The notes: generated by a model not told the origin, from the letters alone. DNA of 64,000 nt from UBA946 sp031550725 (GCA_031550725.1 JAVBOH010000002.1:69025-133024), one strand, 5' to 3'; positions 16,493 to 26,142 are shown, numbered from the stretch's first letter. Made by a program: numbers and translations.

Positions 16493-17932
16493 ATGAAAAC
16501 AGAATTACTCCTCGACCTCATATCACAAGGTGAAGGTGTTACAATAGAATTTAAGGAATGTAGAAACGAAGTAGCAACAGAAGTATATCCAACAATATGC
16601 TCATTCTCCAACCGTTTTGGAGGACATCTTTTCATGGGTGTTAATGATAATGGTGAAATTATTGGTATCAATCCGAATTGTGTTAAGGATATGCGGAAGA
16701 ATTTTGCGAATATGCTTAATAATCCACAGAAAATTTCACCAACATTATTTCTGTCTGCAGAAGAATATGAAATTGACGGTAAAATCATTCTGTATGTGTA
16801 TGTTCCAAAGAGTTCACAGGTGCATACTTGCAACAAAACCACATACGACCGTATTGAAGATGCTGATGTTGATATAAGCAAATCAACGACACAAATGTCA
16901 GAGCTTTATATGAGAAAACAAACGGATTTTACTGAAAAGAAGCTCTATCCATATTTGAAAATTGACGACCTTGATATGTCATTGATGGCTCGCGTTCGCA
17001 ATCTTGCCAAAAGCAAGGATCCTAATCACCCATGGATTCAGATGGATGATATGCAGATTTTCCAGAGTGCTGGGTTATATGAACGTGATTATGCAAGTGG
17101 AAAAGAAGGTTTTAATCTTGCTGCAGTTTTGCTTTTTGGTAAAGATGAAACGATAAAATCATGCTTACCAGCGTACAAAACCGATGCAATTTATCGTGTG
17201 GATAACCTTGATCGTTATGATGACAGAGAAGATATTCGCACAAATTTACTAGATAGCTACGACAAGCTTGTTGATTTTATTTGCCGTCATACAGACGATA
17301 AATTCTTTCTTGATGGTACTCAGCGTATTAGTGTTCGTGGAATTATAGCTCGTGAAATAGTTAGTAATATTCTAATGCATAGAGAATTTTCAAGTCCTTT
17401 TCCTGCAAAGCTGATTATTGAAAAGGATAAAATTCTGACTGAAAATGCAAATAAGACGTACCATTATGGCAGAATTCAAGCTGATAGCTTTACTCCATAT
17501 CCGAAAAATCCTATAATCGCAAACTTCTTTAATAACATTGGACGTGCTGATGAGCTTGGCTCTGGTGTGCGTAATTTGTATAAGTATACTAAGCTATATG
17601 CGAATGGTGAGCCTGTGCTTTTCGAGGATGATGTGTTTAAGCTTGAGGTGCCTTTAGTTGATGCTCAAGATATAAATACTGATAAAATACTGATAAATGC
17701 TGATAAAATATCGATAAATACTGATACTGTTTTAAATGAAAGACAAACAGAAATATTGAAATATTTAGCCGATAATTCATATATTACAAATAAAATTGCT
17801 TGTGAATTATTATCGTTAAGAGATTCGTCCGTACGAAAAATTTTTGCTTCGATGGTAAAAAATGAACTAATAGTTCATACTGGTGAACTTAAGAGCAGAA
17901 AATATATGCTTGCAAATAAAAAAGAACTGTAA
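16493..17932 (+). CDS. AlbA_2/Schlafen-like protein with HATPase_c_4-type and winged-helix domains
   Basis: A 479-residue protein with three parts: an N-terminal AlbA_2 (Schlafen AlbA) domain, ISQGEGVTIEFKECRNEV then FSNRFGGHLFMGVNDNGEIIGI (about 10-150); a middle ATP-binding-like domain, RGIIAREIVSNILMHREFSS and FTPYPKNPIIANFFNNIGRADELGSGVRNLYKY (about 270-385); and a C-terminal winged helix, ILKYLADNSYITNKIACELLSLRDSSVRKIF. The family is widespread as putative regulators or nucleic-acid-binding ATPases and resembles RecG-like COG2865 proteins. It starts 35 bp after the GHKL gene on the same strand, but its base composition is visibly richer in G and C than the six genes before it, so it may be a later addition. 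A Thr/Asp/Ile-rich repeat (TDKILINADKISINTDT) links the last two domains. Confidence 0.78.
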   Translation: MKTELLLDLISQGEGVTIEFKECRNEVATEVYPTICSFSNRFGGHLFMGVNDNGEIIGINPNCVKDMRKNFANMLNNPQKISPTLFLSAEEYEIDGKIILYVYVPKSSQVHTCNKTTYDRIEDADVDISKSTTQMSELYMRKQTDFTEKKLYPYLKIDDLDMSLMARVRNLAKSKDPNHPWIQMDDMQIFQSAGLYERDYASGKEGFNLAAVLLFGKDETIKSCLPAYKTDAIYRVDNLDRYDDREDIRTNLLDSYDKLVDFICRHTDDKFFLDGTQRISVRGIIAREIVSNILMHREFSSPFPAKLIIEKDKILTENANKTYHYGRIQADSFTPYPKNPIIANFFNNIGRADELGSGVRNLYKYTKLYANGEPVLFEDDVFKLEVPLVDAQDINTDKILINADKISINTDTVLNERQTEILKYLADNSYITNKIACELLSLRDSSVRKIFASMVKNELIVHTGELKSRKYMLANKKEL

Positions 17933-17951
17933 TATAGAATAGCCTAAAGCA

Positions 17952-17984
17952 AACGAACTACCGATATAGCATCAGCAGTTCGTT
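17952..17984. terminator. Inverted repeat between convergent genes
   Basis: AACGAACT (17952-17959) and AGTTCGTT (17977-17984) pair perfectly with a 17-base loop between the AlbA_2 gene and the convergent DUF6809-like gene. There is no long T run, so it is a weak terminator at best. Confidence 0.35.
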
Positions 17985-17992
17985 ATGGAATC

Positions 17993-18304
17993 TTATATTA
18001 TGTTCATAAAATACTCACTATTTTCAACCATAAACATCTCAAAAGCAAATTTTGCTCCTAATTTAAAGCCTTCAATAAAACGTTCGCTTTCAGTTAGATC
18101 CGATATAATTAATTGAGCCTTTATCATATTATCTAATGATAAAACTAAATCTGATAATTCATCATGTTCATTAAAATATTTCTTTAAAACATCTTCATTC
18201 GAAACGAGTTGTTTTATAAATTTATCATATTCAGTAGAACACCTAAATGCTTTTTCATGAGGTTGGATATTCCCGTAATATAATTCTTTAAGTATGCTAT
18301 TCAT
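17993..18304 (-). CDS. Small DUF6809-like protein
   Basis: A 103-residue helical protein that opens MNSILKELYYGNIQPHEKAF and ends FIEGFKLGAKFAFEMF. This matches my memory of the DUF6809 group, small proteins common in Clostridia, often near mobile elements, with an LYYGNI N-terminus and a C-terminal FxxGFRLG motif. No function is known and no catalytic residues or membrane segments are seen. GAGGTCG lies upstream of the ATG. It lies between the AlbA_2 gene and the putative attachment site and is probably part of the mobile region. Confidence 0.65.
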   Translation of the reverse strand: MNSILKELYYGNIQPHEKAFRCSTEYDKFIKQLVSNEDVLKKYFNEHDELSDLVLSLDNMIKAQLIISDLTESERFIEGFKLGAKFAFEMFMVENSEYFMNII

Positions 18305-18494
18305 AATAAATCGACCTCGTATTTGACATATTTACAGGGGTATATCAAATGAAATCTTGTCCGCTATTTGACCGCTATTGGTGCAAAAACATACGAAAAG
18401 TTAGAAAAAGACAAACACGTCAAACAGCCCTCAAACCACGTAGATAGGCGTTTTTCTCGAAGTTGCGATAATTTACAAAAATGGTATTTTAAAA

Positions 18495-18517
18495 TTCAAG
18501 TCCTGTCACCCGTACCA
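18495..18517 (+). repeat. tRNA 3'-end fragment, candidate attachment site
   Basis: The stretch reads as the T-loop, acceptor strand and CCA end of a tRNA (TTCAAGTCC, then GTCACCCGTACCA), but no D-arm or anticodon arm precedes it. Integrases commonly target tRNA 3' ends and leave such a duplicate at the far end of an element. The terminator directly after it would be that of the original tRNA gene. If so, the element lies to the left and the intact tRNA lies beyond the window start. A partial direct repeat CCGCTATT at 18361 and 18372 lies nearby. No integrase gene is visible in the window. Confidence 0.5.
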
Positions 18518-18522
18518 AAACA

Positions 18523-18571
18523 AATAGTCTCAAACCTTTTATTTACGAGGTTTGAGGCTATTTTCTTTTTT
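18523..18571 (+). terminator. Strong rho-independent terminator after the tRNA fragment
   Basis: AATAGTCTCAAACCT (18523-18537) pairs with AGGTTTGAGGCTATT (18548-18562) at 14 of 15 positions, followed by a T-rich run to 18571. It stands 5 bases after the CCA, the normal place for a tRNA terminator. Confidence 0.85.
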
Positions 18572-18614
18572 CAAAAAATCAATTTGTCCGTTAACTATCC
18601 ATTATTTTATTTAT

Positions 18615-18935
18615 TCACTCAATTTTACTGAATAGAATGATTATCGTTGATGATAATGCATTAATTTTAGCAGCAAAATTTTCAATTGGTTCAAGAGAAT
18701 ATGCAGTAAATTCGTTTTCTATTACATCAATAACAATTTTTATTTGTTTTGGCTCGAATATATGACTTCTTAACGAATAATTTATTTCAATCTTAATGTT
18801 ATCATTAACCCCGCCAAGATTTCTATACATAAATACAAATGAATCAAAGCTATGTAGTTCTTTACTTTGAGGATTTGCTCTCGTTTCAAAGCCATTAGTG
18901 TCTTTTTTAGTTTTTGCCTCGTGTATCCTCAACAA
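18615..18935 (-). pseudogene. AbiEii-like nucleotidyltransferase toxin remnant
   Basis: A 106-codon fragment shows the middle of an AbiEii/DUF1814-type protein: FVFMYRNLGGVNDNIKIEINYSLRSHIF and then LEPIENFAAKINALSST. In intact members the A-K-I-N-A-L stretch continues into an RDLYD motif and ~80 more residues; here the frame changes and stops (ILFSKIE), and no RDLYD can be found in the other frames before the terminator. The nucleotidyltransferase N-terminus (GGxxL) is also missing; the frame opens with TTG codons. So both ends are gone, consistent with a decayed AbiE toxin cut by the junction at the attachment site. The antitoxin AbiEi is not seen nearby. Confidence 0.55.
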
Positions 18936-19072
18936 TTTGCATTGAGATACGCCAATTTTTTATTATCCCCATTTCATCCACATTTTGTGGCAAAGATATG
19001 GAAAGATATGCAACATAGGTACATAGATTTTAATAAAAGTTAATAGCTGCGTTGTATTTTTAGAAATATCTG

Positions 19073-19109
19073 CTTACAAAATGACTTTCTATGAAAATTA
19101 TTTTGTAAG
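19073..19109. repeat. Inverted repeat upstream of the giant kinase gene
   Basis: CTTACAAAAT (19073-19082) and ATTTTGTAAG (19100-19109) pair perfectly around a 17-base loop. It lies 60 bp upstream of the kinase promoter and may be an operator or a remnant terminator. Nothing else is visible in 18936-19168. Confidence 0.35.
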
Positions 19110-19168
19110 TGCAAGCGTTTTTGAATCGTTCAGCAGACATTAAATAAAGATTATTAAGTTTTATAGTG

Positions 19169-19197
19169 TTGAAAAACATATATTAATATGTTATAAT
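19169..19197 (+). promoter_or_regulatory. Promoter of the giant kinase gene
   Basis: TTGAAA (19169-19174) and TATAAT (19192-19197) with a 17-bp spacer, 44 bp upstream of the ATG; AAAGGAG is the ribosome site. Confidence 0.65.
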
Positions 19198-19240
19198 TTA
19201 CTATTAATGCAGTATATATACTTCAAAGGAGTGCTTTATA

Positions 19241-22200
19241 ATGATAAATATAGGTTCAAAATATAGTATTATCGAAAAAATACACAGTTCATATAACACA
19301 ATTGTATATAAAGCTATGAATAACGATACAAATGAAATGGTTGTTATAAAAACAATTAATTCAAGTCTATATAATGATGAACATAAATTATTAAAGCAAA
19401 AAAACGAATATAAATTATCTTCAAAAATAAATAGTCCATATGTATGCAAGGCATTGGATTATATTGAAGATGGGGATAATTATTTTCTTATTGTGGATTA
19501 TTGCTGCAACGCAACCCTTTCAAAATACATTTATTCTGAAAAAATAACAGTAAGACAGTTTTTGAATATTGCTTTACAAATAACTGAAGGTATATCAGAT
19601 ATTCACAAAACAGGTATTATACATAAGGATATTAAACCAACAAATATTATATATGATTCGGAAAAACAATCAATTAAGATAATCGATTTTTCTAATTCAT
19701 CCGAATTTGAATATGAAAAAGCTAGAGATATCGCATTAAGTACAGGTACAATAAAGTATATTGCACCTGAACAAACTCAGAGAATGAACAGAGCGATTGA
19801 TTTTAGAACTGATTTTTATTCACTTGGTGTTACATTTTATGAGATGCTTTGTGGCAGACTGCCATTTGAATCGGATAGTCCAACTGAATTAATTTATGCA
19901 CATCTGGCAAAAACTCCGCCAACAGCCATTCAGATTAACCCTGAAATTCCTGAAATGATTTCTGCAATCATAGAAAAATTAATGTCAAAAATGCCTGAAG
20001 ACAGATACTCAAGTGCTGATGGAATAATATTTGATTTAAATAAATGCTTGTCTATGCTTAATGGAAATAATATAGAATATTTTGATTTAGGAAAAGGCGA
20101 TTATTCTGATAAGTTTGGATTATCCAAAAAGATTTATGGTCGTGAGGATGAAATTACAAGGCTTACTGAGATTTACAATGATTTTTTAGTTAAAGGTAAA
20201 TGCTTTGTAACAATTGGAGGTTATTCAGGTACTGGAAAAACAACTCTAGTAAATCAAATTCAAAATATAATTTCTGATACAAATGGAATATTTATCAGTG
20301 GTAAATTTGATCAGTATCAGCGAAATGCACCTTATTATGCATTTTTTAGAGCAATTGAACAGTTTTGTGATTATATCCTTTCTGAAAATGAAGATACATT
20401 GAATGTGTGGACAAAAAAGCTGCAAGCTGCTTTATCACAGGATAGCATACTGCTTACTGATAAAATCCCAAAGCTTGAACGTATTTTAGGAAAAGGTCAG
20501 GAAATAGCTTCACTATCACTTATTGAGGAACAAGCACGCTTTAAAAATGCACTTCAAAATTTCTTTGCGGTAGTCTCATCTATTGAATATCCTTTAGCAT
20601 TGTTTATTGATGACATTCATATCGCAGATATGGGTACGCTTGAATTATTTGAAGAAATACTGGTAAATGATAATATAAACGGTTTGTTTATTATTTCTTG
20701 TTACCGTGATAATGAGGTTGATGATTCACATCAGCTTATTCATACAATGAAAAAAATTTCACAGTGTGGAGGAAATATTCACAGTATTGAATTAAAGGGT
20801 ATAACCACTGATTCTATTGCAAGGATGATTTCTGATTCATTTAAAAGCACGTATTCTGATAGTTTAAAGCTTGCCTCTGTTATATACGAAAAAACACTTG
20901 GTAATCCATTTTATATTAAAGAACTTTTGAGATATAGTTATACTAAAAATCTGATTAATTATTCTACATTGCTGCAAAGGTTCGAGTGGGATATTGAAGA
21001 TTTTGAAAAGCTAAAGCTTAATGAAAATGTTGTTGACTTTCTTATAAGCAATATGTCTGTAATGTCTGAGGACACAACTCAAATGCTTTCATTTGGAGCT
21101 TGTATCGGTCAAATCTTTGATTTGGATTTGCTTGTGCAGATTTCAAAAAAAAGTCATGAAACTGTTATTGAGCTTTTAAAACCTGCTGTATCTGCAGAAA
21201 TTATAAGACCTACTGAGAATATTGCAAAAAATAAAATAGTATTTAATTTTTGTCATGACAGGTTTCAACAGGCTTATTATACTATACTATCTGACGATAA
21301 AAAATCACAAATACATTATGCTATTGCAAAAAGCACTGATAATTTGGATATAGAACAAGTACCATCTTCAGAGCATATACTTTCATTAAGCGATCATTAT
21401 ATAAACGCATTGTCTTATATAAAATCTAATGAAGAAAGAATTAAAGTTGCTAATCTGCTTTTTAATTCAGTTCATTTATCAATACAGCTTACAGCATTTG
21501 ATACAGCATTACGAATTACTCAGAAAATTAAAAATGAGTTTCAGGATTTGTTTATTGAAAATCCAAAATTCAAACTTGATGTTTATTGCATGTATCATCT
21601 TATACTTTGTCATCTTGCAAAATATGAGGAAGCAGATTATATATATAAGGAGCTTGTTCACTTAACAGATAATCTTCTCGACTTAACAGAAAACTGTTGT
21701 GAGCAATCAGTAAGCCTGTCAAACAGAGGTCAATATTCTGCTGCTGTTGAGCTTTCATTTTATATGCTTAAAAAGCATGGTATCGTTTTCCCAGAACAGA
21801 ATATAGAAGATGCGATAAATAAGGAAGTTGATGAATATTATTCAGATATTCAGAAAGAAAGCTATAATGGACTATTATCAGTAGATGAGACAAGTGATCC
21901 AGTACTCGATGCAATTTATAAAATAGCCAATAGAATTTATGCTCCATGCTTTTTTACCAACCCTACTGTCAGCCTTTGGTTAGGTATTATCGGAGCAAGA
22001 CTTGTATTAAAACACGGATATACTGCAAGCGGATTGAATTTGTATAGTTACCTTGGATTAACCCTAATTGTTATGAGAAATGATTATCGTGGTGCATATG
22101 CGGCTTTAAAGGATTGTATGTCAAGAGCTGAGGAACATGATTATCAACATGAGCTTGCAAGAATTTATCACACTTTTGCTTTGTTGAATATACATTGGGT

Positions 22201-25200
22201 CGAGGATCATAAAAATTGTATATCATATGCACGAGAGGATTATAAGGGTAATTTAAAAGCTGGTGATTTTGAATGTGCTTGTTACTCGTTTTATCCTGTT
22301 TTAAATGCAGTTTTAGAAACATCTCAGCATATTGATGAATTAAAACTTGAAACAGATATCGCAATTTCTTTTTCTTTCAAAACAAGAAACGATCATTCTA
22401 TGGAAAGCTTTATCAGTTTTAAGCAGCTTTATAGAGCAATGAAAGGTAAAACATCAAGTTTGGGAAGCTTTAATGATGAAGAATTTGATGAACAGCAATT
22501 TATTTATAGAAACAGCAATAATGGCATGGCATTATGTTTTTATTACACCCTAAGAGCTTTGTCGGCAATTGTATTTGCTGATTATGAAACAGCATTTGAA
22601 CTAACCGAATCAGCAGTCCCAATTATGTCACATGTAATGTGTTTTTACCTTGAAGCACAGCATAATTTTATTCATTCATTATCAATCTGCAAAAAAATAT
22701 CAAACGGAAATTTACCAGTAGAAGAAAACGAAAAACTTTTGGCTATACTTGAGAAAAATCAGAAATGGCTAGGAGAACGTGCAGATGATGCTCCAATGAA
22801 TTTTTTGCATATGTATACAACTATTGAAGCTGAAATCAAAGCTTTGGAAAATAATGTTTCCGAAGCGATTGTCTTATACAACAAAGCAATAAGGCAAGCT
22901 AAGAAAAGTAGTAGAAAGCTATATATTGCTATGCTTTCTGAACTTGCTGTACCATATTTTATGCAGATTAAGGGTTATGATTCTGCTGTTGTACATTTAC
23001 AAAATGCTTATCATACCTATTCAATTTGGGGTGCTGACGGTAAACTTCTGCATATAAAAACCACATATGAAGAGTTGTTTTCATTGTCATGGATAGATAA
23101 TATTATTCGTAGTGATACTCACACAGAAACTGACTCATCATCTGACAGCATATCAAGTGGTCACAAAAATAAAAATACTTATAAATCTGAATACGATTCC
23201 TCAAATGATTTAATGAATTCCCTGCTTGAGAATACAGGTGCTCAGCACTTATACTATTTGCTTACAGAAAATGATGAGTATATAATTAAATCACAGCTCC
23301 ATTCAGAAGTTGATACATTTTACGCCGATACTGATAATAATGAAACACATTTCCCATACCGTATACTTAACTATGTCCGTCGTACAGGAGAAAATGTTAT
23401 CATTAATTCATCAGCTGATTTAAAGCTATTTGAAGCGGACGAATATTTTAAAGCAAATGTATGTAAATCTATTATGTGTCTGCCAATAATTAATTCAAAT
23501 GAAATTATCGGAGTTTTGTATTTTGAAAACAATAATGTTGAAGGAGCTTTTGAAGAAGTTTATAAAGATGCAGAAAAAACTATAAATAACAGTTCAAACT
23601 TGTTTTTAAATGATTCAAACGCCTCAAAAGCAGGCAGTATGTTGACTGACGATTTAAGAGAATCAGAAACACTGGCAATGCTCATGCTTGATGCCAGTCC
23701 ATTTGCTTGTACAATTTGGGATAACAATATTAATGTTGTTGATTGCAATGAAGCTGCATTAAGGCTTTATAAAATTAGTTCAAAGAGCGAATATATTGAG
23801 AAGTTTTATATGCTGAACCCACCTGAACAATCAAATGGCAAAAAGTCCAGAGAGATGTATTTTGAGTATATTAAAAAAGCTATTACAAATGGTGAGGTTG
23901 TTTTCCAATGGGTTCACCATACACTCGACAATGAATTTCGTCCTGTGGAAATTACAATGAAAAAAATCATGTATAAAAACTCCTTCAGAATTATTGCATA
24001 TGCACGTGATTTAAGAGCAGAGTATAAGGCAAAGCAGGAATTGCTTGAAGCCAATGAACGTAACACAATCATGATTGATGCCACTTCAATTTGTTTTACT
24101 TTCTGGGATGAAAATTTTAATTTAGTTGATTGTAATGATGCAGTATGTGAGATGTTTGATATAGCAGACAAGGATATATTTATAAATAACTTTTTTGCAT
24201 TTTCGCCTGAATATCAAAATAACAACAGAAGCTCAAAAGAATTATTTTATGATATGATGCAATATGTTTTAGAGAATGGAAAATTCACATGTGAATGGCT
24301 GCATCAATCATTACTGGGTGATGAAATACCTGCTGAAATTACACTTGCAAGAGTTAATTATAACGGACGATATAGAATTGCTGCTTTTACCCGTGACTTA
24401 CGTGAGCACAAGAAAATGCTTGCAACCATCAAGCAAAACGAATTTGACTTGATAGCAGCAAAGCAAACAGCAGAAAATAATGCAAAAGCTAAAAGCGAAT
24501 TTCTTGCTAATATGAGTCATGAAATCAGAACACCTATGAATGCAATTATTGGAATGACTCAAATAGGGTTACAAGCCGATAACATTGAAAAAATGAAATA
24601 TTGTTTTGATAAAGTGAGTGATGCCTCAAAGCATTTATTAGCACTTATTAATGATATACTTGATATGTCAAAAATTGATGCTAATAAGCTGGAGCTTAAT
24701 TATGATTCATTCAGCTTTGAGAAAATGCTTGAAAACATTTGTAATGTTATCACTGTTAAAGCAGAAGAAAAAAACATCAGCCTTGTAGTCAACATGGATG
24801 CCGATATTACGGAATATCTTATCGGAGATGAACTAAGGCTTACTCAGGTTATTACAAATATTTTATCTAATGCTATTAAATTTACAAATGACTGCGGAAC
24901 TATACAAATTAATATTAAACAAAAAGCAGTATCAGATAATAAAGAAGAGATATTTGTTGAGATTATTGATACTGGTATTGGTATTTCAGAAGAACAAATT
25001 CCAAAATTGTTTTCATCCTTTGAGCAGGCTAATTCAGACATCACACGTAAATATGGCGGTACTGGTTTAGGACTTGCTATTTCGAAAAAAATCGTTGAAA
25101 TGATGGGCGGCGAAATAGGAGTAACCAGTATAATGGGAAAAGGCAGCTGCTTTTATTTCAATGTTATACTCGAACGAGATAAAAGTAAAGATAATATTTA

Positions 25201-26011
25201 TTATAAGAAGTCAATTTATGAAAATCTGAATATTCTTGTAATCGATGATGATCCAGTAATACTTAAATATTTTAATAAAATCATGGGGCAATTCGGCATT
25301 TCATGTGATACTGTGATCGATGGTGAAATGGCTATTGAAAAGGTTAAGCTTTCCATTTCTCAGAACAATATATACAACATTATTTTTACTGACTATCAGA
25401 TGGAGGGTTTAAATGGTATTGAAACTATTAAAGCTATCAAAGAGATTGTTTCTGACAGCATAAATGTTATAATGATTTCAATTTCAGAGTGGAGCTTTAT
25501 CGAAAAGGAAGCTTCAAAAGTAGGAATTAATAAATTTCTACCAAAGCCATTGTTTAGGTCTGCAGTTTTTAAGGTTATTGATGAGATTATAGATAATAAA
25601 GCAATTAATTATGATAATTCTTTGCCTAAAACTCATTCATTGGATAAAGTCAGAATTCTATTTGCAGAGGATAATCATATAAATCAGGAAATTGTGATTT
25701 CTTTGCTTGAACATACTGGAATTATAATTGAATGTGTTGAAAATGGTGAGGAAGCAGTAAAAGCCTTAAAAGAAAATCCTGATAAATATAATGTAATTTT
25801 AATGGATATACAAATGCCTGTAATGGACGGTATTGAAGCAACAAAGATTATAAGGGGATTTAGCTCTGTACCTATTATTGCATTAACTGCCAACGCTTTC
25901 AAAGAGGATGTCGAGATATGCAAAGCAGCAGGAATGAATGACCATGTAATGAAACCAATCGATATTAATGATTTGATTATTAAAATATCATCATGTTTAG
26001 ACAAAAAATAA
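19241..26011 (+). CDS. Giant Ser/Thr kinase-AAA ATPase-GAF-PAS-hybrid histidine kinase
   Basis: A 2256-residue cytoplasmic signalling protein. In order: Hanks-type kinase (1-270; catalytic IHKDIKPTNII near 126, IIDFSNSSEF near 148 in place of DFG, APEQTQR); AAA/MalT-like ATPase with Walker A GGYSGTGKTTL near 325 and FIDDIHIAD; a long TPR-like helical region (about 700-1280); GAF-like domain (about 1340-1460); two PAS domains (about 1480-1600 and 1610-1730); HisKA with [15 protein letters not shown] (His near 1757); HATPase_c with [12 protein letters not shown] near 1939; REC1 (FTDYQM near 2049) and REC2 (LMDIQMP near 2187). The whole resembles the trifunctional kinases known mainly from cyanobacteria and myxobacteria. 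In the first kinase DFG is DFS, but HxDxKxxN is intact. No membrane segments are seen. It stands alone with its own promoter and terminator; no dedicated response regulator is adjacent. Confidence 0.88.
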   Translation: MINIGSKYSIIEKIHSSYNTIVYKAMNNDTNEMVVIKTINSSLYNDEHKLLKQKNEYKLSSKINSPYVCKALDYIEDGDNYFLIVDYCCNATLSKYIYSEKITVRQFLNIALQITEGISDIHKTGIIHKDIKPTNIIYDSEKQSIKIIDFSNSSEFEYEKARDIALSTGTIKYIAPEQTQRMNRAIDFRTDFYSLGVTFYEMLCGRLPFESDSPTELIYAHLAKTPPTAIQINPEIPEMISAIIEKLMSKMPEDRYSSADGIIFDLNKCLSMLNGNNIEYFDLGKGDYSDKFGLSKKIYGREDEITRLTEIYNDFLVKGKCFVTIGGYSGTGKTTLVNQIQNIISDTNGIFISGKFDQYQRNAPYYAFFRAIEQFCDYILSENEDTLNVWTKKLQAALSQDSILLTDKIPKLERILGKGQEIASLSLIEEQARFKNALQNFFAVVSSIEYPLALFIDDIHIADMGTLELFEEILVNDNINGLFIISCYRDNEVDDSHQLIHTMKKISQCGGNIHSIELKGITTDSIARMISDSFKSTYSDSLKLASVIYEKTLGNPFYIKELLRYSYTKNLINYSTLLQRFEWDIEDFEKLKLNENVVDFLISNMSVMSEDTTQMLSFGACIGQIFDLDLLVQISKKSHETVIELLKPAVSAEIIRPTENIAKNKIVFNFCHDRFQQAYYTILSDDKKSQIHYAIAKSTDNLDIEQVPSSEHILSLSDHYINALSYIKSNEERIKVANLLFNSVHLSIQLTAFDTALRITQKIKNEFQDLFIENPKFKLDVYCMYHLILCHLAKYEEADYIYKELVHLTDNLLDLTENCCEQSVSLSNRGQYSAAVELSFYMLKKHGIVFPEQNIEDAINKEVDEYYSDIQKESYNGLLSVDETSDPVLDAIYKIANRIYAPCFFTNPTVSLWLGIIGARLVLKHGYTASGLNLYSYLGLTLIVMRNDYRGAYAALKDCMSRAEEHDYQHELARIYHTFALLNIHWVEDHKNCISYAREDYKGNLKAGDFECACYSFYPVLNAVLETSQHIDELKLETDIAISFSFKTRNDHSMESFISFKQLYRAMKGKTSSLGSFNDEEFDEQQFIYRNSNNGMALCFYYTLRALSAIVFADYETAFELTESAVPIMSHVMCFYLEAQHNFIHSLSICKKISNGNLPVEENEKLLAILEKNQKWLGERADDAPMNFLHMYTTIEAEIKALENNVSEAIVLYNKAIRQAKKSSRKLYIAMLSELAVPYFMQIKGYDSAVVHLQNAYHTYSIWGADGKLLHIKTTYEELFSLSWIDNIIRSDTHTETDSSSDSISSGHKNKNTYKSEYDSSNDLMNSLLENTGAQHLYYLLTENDEYIIKSQLHSEVDTFYADTDNNETHFPYRILNYVRRTGENVIINSSADLKLFEADEYFKANVCKSIMCLPIINSNEIIGVLYFENNNVEGAFEEVYKDAEKTINNSSNLFLNDSNASKAGSMLTDDLRESETLAMLMLDASPFACTIWDNNINVVDCNEAALRLYKISSKSEYIEKFYMLNPPEQSNGKKSREMYFEYIKKAITNGEVVFQWVHHTLDNEFRPVEITMKKIMYKNSFRIIAYARDLRAEYKAKQELLEANERNTIMIDATSICFTFWDENFNLVDCNDAVCEMFDIADKDIFINNFFAFSPEYQNNNRSSKELFYDMMQYVLENGKFTCEWLHQSLLGDEIPAEITLARVNYNGRYRIAAFTRDLREHKKMLATIKQNEFDLIAAKQTAENNAKAKSEFLANMSHEIRTPMNAIIGMTQIGLQADNIEKMKYCFDKVSDASKHLLALINDILDMSKIDANKLELNYDSFSFEKMLENICNVITVKAEEKNISLVVNMDADITEYLIGDELRLTQVITNILSNAIKFTNDCGTIQINIKQKAVSDNKEEIFVEIIDTGIGISEEQIPKLFSSFEQANSDITRKYGGTGLGLAISKKIVEMMGGEIGVTSIMGKGSCFYFNVILERDKSKDNIYYKKSIYENLNILVIDDDPVILKYFNKIMGQFGISCDTVIDGEMAIEKVKLSISQNNIYNIIFTDYQMEGLNGIETIKAIKEIVSDSINVIMISISEWSFIEKEASKVGINKFLPKPLFRSAVFKVIDEIIDNKAINYDNSLPKTHSLDKVRILFAEDNHINQEIVISLLEHTGIIIECVENGEEAVKALKENPDKYNVILMDIQMPVMDGIEATKIIRGFSSVPIIALTANAFKEDVEICKAAGMNDHVMKPIDINDLIIKISSCLDKK

Positions 26012-26022
26012 TGTGACCATTC

Positions 26023-26064
26023 AAAAGCAACCAAATGAAAAATTTCATTTGGTTGCTTTTTATG
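26023..26064 (+). terminator. Terminator of the giant kinase gene
   Basis: AAAAGCAACCAAATGAAA (26023-26040) pairs fully with TTTCATTTGGTTGCTTTT (26043-26060), a long stem with a 2-base centre and a T run. Confidence 0.85.
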
Positions 26065-26110
26065 TTGATAGAGTTGGGGATTCATATTGATTAAGTTCTG
26101 TAATAAAAAA

Positions 26111-26142
26111 CTGCCATATGAAAATATACTCTCATACAGCAG
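26111..26142 (-). terminator. Terminator of the flavin reductase/mnmA unit
   Basis: On the minus strand CTGCTGTATGA and TCATATGGCAG pair with two mismatches and are followed by a TTTTTT run. Confidence 0.65.

Noticed and set aside
16429..16881. Minus-strand 150-residue frame
   Set aside because: Antisense to the AlbA_2 gene, which has clear domains in the sense frame.
18420..18517. Complete tRNA gene
   Set aside because: Only the T-loop/acceptor/CCA end is present. No D-loop, anticodon stem or 5' acceptor strand pairs with GTCACCCG in the 80 bases before it.
18368..18631. Plus-strand 87-residue frame over the tRNA fragment and terminator
   Set aside because: It spans a terminator stem and a tRNA tail, lacks a good ribosome site and has no recognisable domain.
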